Of a stretch of DNA of 5,022 nucleotides, positions 1-4,799 are shown in pieces (the first letter of the stretch is position 1; the number at the start of each line of letters is the position of its first letter). The position numbers were made by a program, and so were the translations under genes. This DNA comes from JBIQLO01 sp044464175 (GTDB lineage: Bacteria; Planctomycetota; Phycisphaerae; Tepidisphaerales; Tepidisphaeraceae), in NCBI GenBank assembly GCA_044464175.1, contig JBIQLO010000257.1:1-5022 (forward strand). Reading direction: 5' to 3'. The notes below the pieces were generated by a model, which made no database searches, was not told where the DNA came from, and saw only the letters and a program-made list of their open reading frames with translations.

Positions 1-1205
1 GGGGGGAACGGCTCGCCGCATTCCGGGCAGACGCTGTACCCCGCCGCCACCAGGGCATGGCACTTCTCGCATTCCTTCGTGGGCGCTTCGCCCGATCCCT
101 TTGGCTTGTCCGCAGGCTTGAGCATGTCCACCGGCCCATGCCGCATGACGTTGCCGCCATAGTCCAGCACCAGGCAGTCGGTTTTGGAGGGGTGCAGCCG
201 GAACCCGCGACCCACCATCTGGTAGTAAAGCCCCGGCGAGTTTGTCGGCCGCAACAGCACGACGGCATCGACGTTGGGGGCATCGAAGCCGGTGGTAAAG
301 ACGTTGACGTTGACCAGGTATTTGAGCTTGCCCGCCTTGAACCGCTCGACGACCGAATCCCGCTCGAACGGCAGGGAATCGCCACAGATGAAATGCGCGT
401 CCTGCCCCAGCGCTTTCAATTTTTGCTCGATATGCTCACCGTGCTTGATGCCGCCGGCAAAAACCAGCACGGAGTGACGATCAGCCGTCAGTTCAACCGA
501 CTCCTGGCATGCGGCGTTCACCAGCCAGTCATTGTCAAACAGGGTTTCAACCTCGCCGGCCACAAACTCACCGGCGCGGATATGCAGGCTGGAGGTGTCA
601 ACCTTGGTCATGCCCGCCCGTGTTTTCAGCGGGCAGAGCCACCCCTGAACGATCAATTCCTTCACACCTACTTCGTAACATACATGATTCAGTAGGTTGT
701 CCGGCCCGCAAATGCTGCCGCTGGTCATCCGGTACGGCGTGGCGGTCAGACCGATCAGCCGCACGTTCGGGTTGATCGTTCGGGCATCCTTCAAAAACTG
801 CTGGTACATCCCCTCGCCGTCCGGCGGGATCAGATGCGCTTCGTCGATCAGGATCAGGTCGAACCGCCCCAGGTCACACGCGCGTTTGTAGACCGATTGG
901 ATTTGCGCCGAGATGATGGGGTGGTCGGTATCCCGGCTGCCCAGGCTGGCCGAGTACGCGCCGACCGACAGCGCCAGCTTGGGGGATTGTTTCCGCAGGG
1001 TGTCAACCGCCTGCTCGACTAGTTCCTTGACGTGGCTCAGCACCAGCGCCCGGCCGTTCCAGTCGATGGTATCCGTGCAAATCTGACCGATGATCGGTGT
1101 TTTGCCCCCGGCCGTGGGGATGACGATGCAGGGGTTGTCATCCCGCGTGCGCAGGTGGTCGTAAACGGCCGCGACGGCTTCGGCTTGGTAGGGTCGGAGG
1201 TTCAA
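1..1205 (-). CDS. Phage-type superfamily 2 DEAH-box helicase, 3' end cut by window edge
   Basis: ATP-dependent DNA helicase/translocase of the type common in prophage replication modules. The 401 visible residues contain, in order: an N-terminal RPYQ element (4-7, Q-motif-like), Walker A PTAGGKT (30-36), DEAH (121-124, in LILIDEAHLIPP), motif III TAT (154-156, in GLTATPYR), motif V TTGFDAPNVD (304-313), motif VI QMVGRGFR (329-336), and a zinc ribbon CX2C-X10-CX2C (Cys379, 382, 393, 396). All core motifs are intact, so it looks functional. The start is TTG at 1205: an excellent AGGAGGT lies at 1218-1212, and homologues as I recall them begin right before RPYQ. The TTG overlaps the TGA of the upstream HNH gene (TTGA), which suggests translational coupling. 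The frame is still open at base 1. Relatives usually continue past the zinc ribbon for a further 100 or more residues. The substrate and exact role in phage replication are inferred from the family only. Confidence 0.93.
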   Translation of the reverse strand, partial: MNLRPYQAEAVAAVYDHLRTRDDNPCIVIPTAGGKTPIIGQICTDTIDWNGRALVLSHVKELVEQAVDTLRKQSPKLALSVGAYSASLGSRDTDHPIISAQIQSVYKRACDLGRFDLILIDEAHLIPPDGEGMYQQFLKDARTINPNVRLIGLTATPYRMTSGSICGPDNLLNHVCYEVGVKELIVQGWLCPLKTRAGMTKVDTSSLHIRAGEFVAGEVETLFDNDWLVNAACQESVELTADRHSVLVFAGGIKHGEHIEQKLKALGQDAHFICGDSLPFERDSVVERFKAGKLKYLVNVNVFTTGFDAPNVDAVVLLRPTNSPGLYYQMVGRGFRLHPSKTDCLVLDYGGNVMRHGPVDMLKPADKPKGSGEAPTKECEKCHALVAAGYSVCPECGEPFP

Positions 1206-1567
1206 AATGACACCTCCTCTTTGGCAGATTTTCGGGTTCGGGATCGGTTTTCAGATACTGTGGCAGCCGAAAGATGGTCGGGGTTTATGCAGCTTGGGTT
1301 GTGGCACAAGTGGTCAATTTCGAGGCCGGCTTCGAGGCTGCCGCCATTGAAGATTAGATAGGCGACCCGATGCGCCCACATGACTTTGCCCAAGGCGCGG
1401 ACTTGCGGATATCCATATGGGTCGCAGTATCCGGTCCAAATCCAGCACGGCGTGTCGTGGCCAAGGTCTTCTGTGCGAATTTTGGTCAGCAACCGCTGAA
1501 TGACAGCCAGCGATGGCCTTTCGTAAACCGCATGGGCGCGTTTGATTTTCTTGGGGCGCCAGGTCAT
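1202..1567 (-). CDS. HNH endonuclease (phage/homing type)
   Basis: A small 121-residue HNH nuclease expected to cut or nick DNA with a metal ion. A basic N-terminus (RPKKIKR, 4-10) is followed by PCWIWTGY (40-47), a GYP element (52-54), WAHRVAYLIFNG (64-75) and the core EIDHLCHNPSCINPDHL (83-99). Asp85-His86, Asn95 and His98 form the HNH residues, and Cys88 and Cys93 are candidate zinc ligands. SENR (105-108) closes the domain as in other phage HNH_3-type proteins. The length is normal for free-standing phage HNH enzymes. The ATG at 1567 overlaps the TGA of an upstream open frame (ATGA, 1567-1564) and is preceded by a G-rich but poor Shine-Dalgarno. Its stop overlaps the helicase TTG. Base composition is lower in GC than the genes at 1653-3911, in line with acquired DNA. 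It could be a homing endonuclease or a phage packaging/recombination nuclease; context does not decide. Confidence 0.9.
   Translation of the reverse strand: MTWRPKKIKRAHAVYERPSLAVIQRLLTKIRTEDLGHDTPCWIWTGYCDPYGYPQVRALGKVMWAHRVAYLIFNGGSLEAGLEIDHLCHNPSCINPDHLSAATVSENRSRTRKSAKEEVSF
1206..1220 (-). promoter_or_regulatory. Ribosome binding site fixing the TTG start of the helicase
   Basis: AGAGGAGGT on the minus strand (1220-1212) sits six bases before TTG 1205-1203. It lies within the Glu-Glu-Val codons near the end of the HNH gene. The strong site, the TTGA stop/start overlap and the immediate RPYQ motif together decide this start over any downstream ATG (the first is residue 133). Confidence 0.85.
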
Positions 1568-1842
1568 TCCCCACCCCCCTGCACCAACCGGCGCACCTTC
1601 TCAAATGCCGCGTCAATGTCCGGCTTGCCCCCCGACAGCCGCCCCGCCCGCGTTACTTGGACCAGATCGCGCGCACCGCTTTTTGCAGCGCCTTCGACGG
1701 AATCAGTTGCTTTTCCGGGAGTTTCCGAAAAACTGCGAATCCCCTTGGGGTCAGTTGCGTACCCTGCTTTTCCCTGGAAAGGCGGGGTATTTTTGTTGCC
1801 ATGGCGGCCAGGGCGCAGGCTAAGGCGATCAGGAACAGCCAA
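1564..1842 (-). pseudogene. Open frame overlapping the BatA-like 3' end; probable remnant of a lost gene
   Basis: This 92-codon frame overlaps the 3' end of the BatA-like gene in a different frame and runs on through the gap to the HNH gene, ending in TGA at 1566-1564 and sharing ATGA with it. Its nominal start is TTG at 1842, with no ribosome site. Its first 14 or so codons are merely the host membrane helix read out of frame, so the true beginning seems missing. The last part looks protein-like: GAAKSGARDLV, then GGKPDIDAAFEKVRRLVQGG, an amphipathic helix. I recall short 'AAKSGA' stretches in C-terminal tails of planctomycete integrases and small proteins, but this is unverified memory. The best reading is the 3' fragment of a mobile-element gene left at an insertion junction. 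It may instead be a chance open frame in GC-rich DNA. No function is assigned. Confidence 0.3.
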
Positions 1843-3386
1843 GGGGCCAGATCGCGGCCGGGGGCTTGGGACGGCGCCAGGGCAGCCAGCGCGGCGGATC
1901 CGGGCGGGGAGGGAATCAGGACATCGGAGGCGTTGAGGGCCACGGGGGGCCCGTTGGGGCGTTCATACAGGCCGGGGCGGCTCTGGGGCAGAGTCTGCAC
2001 GATATCGGCGGCATAGACCGGTTGGCCGCCGCCCAGGGCATCAAAGACGTTTTTCCAGAAGATGACGAAATCGGGATATTGGGGCCAGTCAGGGGCGTCG
2101 ATTCCGAGCCAGAGGCGGCGCGGGGTTTCGTGGCCGAGGGCCAGGGCGGGCCGGCCGGCGGAGGAGATGAGCGTCTGCCAATGGCCGGGAGGGAGGGTGG
2201 CCAGCCGGGCGGATTGGAGGATGCGGGCCCAGTCCACATGAGCGGTGAGCGGGGACTCGGCGACGCTGGGGGCGCCGGGGCGGGCGGCCTGCGCGGATTG
2301 CGGGACATGAGAAGGCACAAGAACCGCGGGTTGATCGGCCGGAGGGGGCACCCCCTCCCCCACCACCGCCACGGTGGCCGGCTCGTCGGAGGCGGGTTGG
2401 GATTGGTTATAGACCGTGATCATTCGCCCAAGCTCGGGAGAGGTGATCCCGTGGGCCTGGACGCGGATCGGCCGGTTCTGCCGGACGAGCCAGGCCTGAG
2501 CGCCGGCCCAGCCGGAATCATTGGGTTCCAGTTCGGCATGGACTGTCTCTCCCAGGGCGGGGAGATCGACAAACACAGTGCGCTGGCCCGGTGCGGGGGG
2601 CAGATCAACGGGCTCTCGGCGCACCACATCGCCGGAACGGAGGGTCAGGGTGGCTTGCCGCTCTCGGGACTGGTTGCGCACGCGGACCATGATCTGGGGA
2701 TGGGGCTTCAGGCGCGCGCCCAGCGCGGCGATGCCCACCGCTTCCAGCGGGCGATGCGGGGCAAGCTGGATGAGGCGCGGGTTATCGATCTGCAGCGGCT
2801 GATCGCTCAGGAGCAGGATCGGGCCGGTCGCTTGAGCCAGCATCGGCCCAATGACCGACGGCAGTAGCGGGTGAGTGTCGATGGCGGTGGGCGCCAAGTT
2901 AGCCAGTGCGCCGGTCAATTCGTTGATGCTTGTGTGCACCGGGGCCGCCCCGGGCACCGGGTACAGAATGACGGACCGCCGGGGGCCGAGTTTCTCCAGG
3001 AGCGCGGGTTGAAGCCACCGGGCAAGATCAAGATAGCGGGGGATCGGACGTCCGGCCGACATAGTGATGCCGCGATCGACCAGAATGGTCACCGGCCGCG
3101 CATCGGTCCGGGCCATCGGCAAGGTCGGGCCGGCCGCGCCGAGGATCGCCAGCAGCGCGGTCATCATCAGCAGCAGCACCATCCCGGGGGGACGGCTCCA
3201 TCCCCGGCGGCGGGCGCGTGGGGCGTGGGGCAATTGCCAGAGCCGGGCGAACGGCACCGGCACAGGGCGGGGGCGGCGGATGAGCATCCAAAGGACCCAT
3301 CCCGCCCACGGCAGCAGTCCCCAGAGCCAGAGGGGGGAGGCGAACTCCATAGGTCCCATGATAGGGAGGAGCAAAGCGGCTTTCAC
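1653..3386 (-). CDS. BatA-like membrane protein with degenerate von Willebrand factor A domain
   Basis: Integral membrane protein of the BatA/N-terminal double-transmembrane family, 577 residues from the GTG at 3386. Segments: helix 1 (about 19-36, starting FASPLWLWGLL as is typical), a basic loop with RARRR (57-61), helix 2 (about 69-86), a vWA-like domain (about 96-210) with IL-V-D104 and ILLLSD (190-195), a beta-rich part (about 215-310), a low-complexity linker, an amidotransferase-like end RLWLGIDAPDWPQYPDF... (424-454), and helix 3 (about 514-530). The metal site reads DRGIT (104-108) instead of DxSxS, so metal binding may be lost. Three starts are possible: GTG 3386, ATG 3359 and ATG 3350. 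None has a clear ribosome site; ATG 3350 (MEFASPLW) matches the family N-terminus best. It begins 9-45 bases after the 171-residue gene, so co-transcription is likely. The final 45 or so codons after helix 3 are richer in A/T at third positions and may be foreign. The role, probably in envelope or stress assembly, is inferred. Confidence 0.85.
   Translation of the reverse strand: MKAALLLPIMGPMEFASPLWLWGLLPWAGWVLWMLIRRPRPVPVPFARLWQLPHAPRARRRGWSRPPGMVLLLMMTALLAILGAAGPTLPMARTDARPVTILVDRGITMSAGRPIPRYLDLARWLQPALLEKLGPRRSVILYPVPGAAPVHTSINELTGALANLAPTAIDTHPLLPSVIGPMLAQATGPILLLSDQPLQIDNPRLIQLAPHRPLEAVGIAALGARLKPHPQIMVRVRNQSRERQATLTLRSGDVVRREPVDLPPAPGQRTVFVDLPALGETVHAELEPNDSGWAGAQAWLVRQNRPIRVQAHGITSPELGRMITVYNQSQPASDEPATVAVVGEGVPPPADQPAVLVPSHVPQSAQAARPGAPSVAESPLTAHVDWARILQSARLATLPPGHWQTLISSAGRPALALGHETPRRLWLGIDAPDWPQYPDFVIFWKNVFDALGGGQPVYAADIVQTLPQSRPGLYERPNGPPVALNASDVLIPSPPGSAALAALAPSQAPGRDLAPWLFLIALACALAAMATKIPRLSREKQGTQLTPRGFAVFRKLPEKQLIPSKALQKAVRAIWSK
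1703..1773 (-). repeat. Short imperfect direct repeats at the host/phage junction
   Basis: On the minus strand GGAAAAGCA (1773-1765) and GCAACTGA (1758-1751) recur fused together as GGAAAAGCAACTGA (1716-1703). The duplication lies exactly in the AT-richer tail after the last membrane helix of the BatA-like protein. It might be a trace of insertion, or recombinase arm sites, or chance. Confidence 0.35.
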
Positions 3387-3395
3387 TCCGCGGTG

Positions 3396-3911
3396 CTACT
3401 TGAGCGGCTGGACCACTTCGGGCACGACGACGACCTTGTCCAACAGCAGGTAATTGCGTCCGCGGTATTCGGTCACGAAACCGGTGATGCGGAAATGCAG
3501 GTCGCGCGAGCTGTTGGCGGCGGCGGTCTGGATCGACATGAGCATGAGATTGGGCAGGAGGATGACGGGGGGGTCGCGCATCGCCTTGCCATCAGCGTCG
3601 AAAAGAAACTCGGTCTGGCCGTCGGTGGTCTGGCGGATCCGGCCGGTGCGGTCCACGAGATAGGTTCCCTCGCGCAGGACGGTCTGGGCCGGCGCGCCCG
3701 GGGCGACGGCCCCGCCGTTGCTGGTCTTGTCCACTGCGCCGCCCGGGGCGGGGGGCAGGGGCTGGGGGGTGTTCTTGTCGGGGGTAAGGAGGCGGTTGAG
3801 CAGTTGATCGGGCGAAGGCTGGGTGGCCGGGCGGGTGGTCTGGGACCAGCCGATGGCCGGGAACAGCAGCGCGGCACAGCAGAAGGGAATCAGGTGTTTT
3901 ATGGTCATCAT
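3396..3911 (-). CDS. Hypothetical secreted protein, 171 residues, paired with the BatA-like gene
   Basis: Exported protein of unknown function. The N-terminus MMTIKHLIPFCCAALLFPAIGWSQ is a signal peptide with a likely cut near residues 22-24, and its Cys11-Cys12 lie inside the hydrophobic core, not at a lipobox. A Thr/Pro/Ala-rich linker follows (TTRPATQPSPDQ, later PQPLPPAPGG, about 25-75). The folded part begins around residue 80 (REGTYLVDRTGRI) and includes QTEFLFDADGK, DPPVILLPNLMLM, then FRITGFVTEYRGRNYLLL and VVVVPEV at the end. The last segment resembles an OB-fold-like strand pattern (G-x-V-T-x-Y-R-G-x-N-Y-L-L-L) that I recall in conserved Phycisphaerae hypotheticals; the family name is not known to me. 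The ATG at 3911 has AAGG at 3921-3918, six bases upstream. The stop lies just before the BatA-like gene, so an operon partnership at the envelope is inferred. Confidence 0.8.
   Translation of the reverse strand: MMTIKHLIPFCCAALLFPAIGWSQTTRPATQPSPDQLLNRLLTPDKNTPQPLPPAPGGAVDKTSNGGAVAPGAPAQTVLREGTYLVDRTGRIRQTTDGQTEFLFDADGKAMRDPPVILLPNLMLMSIQTAAANSSRDLHFRITGFVTEYRGRNYLLLDKVVVVPEVVQPLK
3745..3769 (+). other. G-quadruplex-type tract inside the 171-residue gene
   Basis: G runs of 4, 6, 4 and 6 are separated by C, CA and CT on the plus (template) strand. They encode the Pro-rich linker QPLPPAPGG on the other strand. It could slow transcription, or simply follow from proline codons in GC-rich DNA. 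Confidence 0.4.
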
Positions 3912-3917
3912 CGGTCG

Positions 3918-3921
3918 CCTT
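3918..3921 (-). promoter_or_regulatory. Ribosome binding site of the 171-residue secreted protein
   Basis: AAGG on the minus strand, six bases before the first of two tandem ATG codons (3911-3909 and 3908-3906). It favours the first ATG. Confidence 0.5.
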
Positions 3922-3931
3922 GTCTGCTGGT

Positions 3932-3961
3932 ATCATCGGTTGATCGGCGGGCGGACGTCAA
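3932..3961 (-). promoter_or_regulatory. Possible sigma70-type promoter before the 171-residue gene
   Basis: TTGACG (3961-3956) and GATGAT (3937-3932) are separated by 18 bases. They match the consensus at five and four of six positions. Transcription would start near 3925, leaving a leader of about 14 bases that still includes the AAGG site. If real, the 171-residue and BatA-like genes can be expressed apart from the upstream 194-residue gene. The short leader and GC-rich setting make chance plausible. Confidence 0.3.
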
Positions 3962-3983
3962 GCCGGGGGCAGGATTCCGGGCT

Positions 3984-4568
3984 TCAGCGCCTCGGGCTGG
4001 GGAGGATGATGATGGAGCCGGGCTGGGCCATTTGGTCCAGCAGGGCTTTATTCAAGGGGCGGGCGGCCGGGCGGGTGGTGGTTGCGCCCATGGGGCGAAT
4101 ATCGATGGTCCCCTGAGGCGGCCGGGGGTTTTGGGGCGCGGTGGCGGGCGCCGGCTCGGCGGGCATTTGCTCGGCGGGCGTCGGCAGCTGTTCAGCAGGC
4201 CCGCCCTTTCGGAAATAAAGGGGGACGCGGGCGTAGGCCTGGTTGCGGGCATCGGCGATGGTCAGGCCGGTGACCCCCAGTGGATCGCAGTCGGAAATCA
4301 CGCGCGGCGGTTGATCGACCGGCAAGTAGGGGATGGCGGTGAAGGGGTGGGTGGAGCGGGGCACCGGGATAAAGCCGAAGGCCCGGAGGGCCGGACGATA
4401 GCAGCAGGGGTTGGAGGCCCACTGGAGCAGTTGGGGGTTGTTGCCCCCATAATAGAAGGTATGGCCGGTCGTGGTGCGGTATTGATATTGGACCGGCTGA
4501 TAGAAGGTCTGGGCCGAGGCAAGCGAGGCCACGGCGACGACTCCGGCCATAAACGCCCATCGAAACAT
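3984..4568 (-). CDS. Hypothetical secreted protein, 194 residues
   Basis: Exported protein I do not recognise. MFRWAFMAGVVAVASLASA is a textbook signal peptide with cleavage after Ala19 (ASA|Q). The mature part starts with an aromatic, Gln-rich stretch (TFYQPVQYQY, 21-30) and FYYGGNNP (38-45), then NPCCYRP with adjacent Cys55-Cys56 and a third Cys94, LTIADARNQAYARVP in the middle, and a Pro/Ala-rich linker (about residues 125-175, PAEQ repeats and TTTRPAARP). It ends in LLDQMAQPGSIIILPSPRR. The start chosen is ATG 4568: GGAGG lies six bases upstream and a TATAAT box lies about 90 bases upstream. The frame is open for 122 more codons to ATG 4934, but that stretch is Pro-rich, repeat-laden DNA and would bury the signal peptide inside the protein. 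The gene precedes the 171-residue gene by 72 bases. No enzyme motifs are visible; a cell-surface or periplasmic structural role is only a guess. Confidence 0.75.
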   Translation of the reverse strand: MFRWAFMAGVVAVASLASAQTFYQPVQYQYRTTTGHTFYYGGNNPQLLQWASNPCCYRPALRAFGFIPVPRSTHPFTAIPYLPVDQPPRVISDCDPLGVTGLTIADARNQAYARVPLYFRKGGPAEQLPTPAEQMPAEPAPATAPQNPRPPQGTIDIRPMGATTTRPAARPLNKALLDQMAQPGSIIILPSPRR

Positions 4569-4570
4569 GA

Positions 4571-4581
4571 CACACCTCCGG
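4571..4581 (-). promoter_or_regulatory. Ribosome binding site deciding start 4568
   Basis: CCGGAGGTGTGTC precedes ATG 4568 on the minus strand. GGAGG with a six-base gap is near ideal and directly precedes a signal peptide, which supports the short form of the protein. Confidence 0.75.
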
Positions 4582-4655
4582 GGATTTGGAGTGGGGTGGC
4601 AGAGCGCGGGCATTTCAGGAAGGGCCGCCCGGGCTCCTGCCGTCCGGCACCTTGG

Positions 4656-4661
4656 ATTATA
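4656..4661 (-). promoter_or_regulatory. Perfect TATAAT -10 box upstream of the 194-residue gene
   Basis: TATAAT occurs on the minus strand at 4661-4656, in GGGCTATAATCC. At spacings of 16-18 there is no recognisable -35 (for example TCCCTC at 17), so an activator or another sigma factor would be needed. The predicted start near 4649 leaves a leader of about 80 bases before ATG 4568. It supports that start, because transcripts from here exclude the 4934 ATG. Confidence 0.4.
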
Positions 4662-4700
4662 GCCCGCCGGGTTCGAGAGAGGGAGCGTGGGATTTGGGGC

Positions 4701-4718
4701 ATTGGGTTTGGTTCGTTT
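4701..4718 (+). repeat. Imperfect direct repeat, copy 1
   Basis: attgggtttggttcgttt matches copy 2 at 4779-4796 at 17 of 18 positions, 78 bases apart. It continues into cgtaatttgtcg. On the minus strand it reads like the dispersed planctomycete spacer text that translates as 'ITKRT', which I recall but have not verified. Confidence 0.6.
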
Positions 4719-4771
4719 CGTAATTTGTCGCGGTGGGATTGGGGTGGAAAACCGCGTTTTTGATAGCGCCA

Positions 4772-4799
4772 GGGGGGGATTGGGTTTGGGTCGTTTGGG
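4772..4799 (+). other. G-quadruplex-type tract in the leader region
   Basis: Four runs of three or more G occur on the plus strand: 4772-4778, 4782-4784, 4788-4790 and 4797-4799. The loops are ATT, TTT and TCGTTT. This meets the usual G3+N1-7 rule and resembles a telomere-like GGGTTT array. It lies about 200 bases upstream of the 194-residue gene, on the strand opposite to its coding strand. Any effect on transcription is inference. Confidence 0.45.
4779..4796 (+). repeat. Imperfect direct repeat, copy 2
   Basis: attgggtttgggtcgttt differs from copy 1 (4701-4718) only at position 12 (g for t). It is followed by gggtttgg, so the GGGTTT unit is repeated locally. It overlaps a G-quadruplex-type tract. 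Confidence 0.6.

Noticed and set aside
57..1361. Plus-strand open frames of 62-212 codons across the helicase/HNH region
   Set aside because: They lie opposite the helicase and HNH genes, whose minus-strand frames contain complete motif sets. The plus-strand products are His/Gln/Arg-rich without domains.
1708..1733. Hairpin-like TTTTTCGG / CCGGAAAA as a terminator of the BatA-like gene
   Set aside because: The arms pair only with a bulge, it lies before the stop codon, and no T tract follows in the direction of transcription.
3960..3984. Possible terminator hairpin after the 194-residue gene (AAGCC...GGCTT arms)
   Set aside because: Only five continuous pairs, then a bulge, with a 15-base loop and no T run. 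It also overlaps the candidate -35 box.
1866..4763. Long plus-strand open frames of 333 and 630 codons
   Set aside because: They are antisense to the BatA-like and secreted protein genes. Their Gly/Arg-rich, low-complexity translations are typical of the opposite strand of GC-rich coding DNA, and the minus-strand frames have signal peptides and membrane helices.
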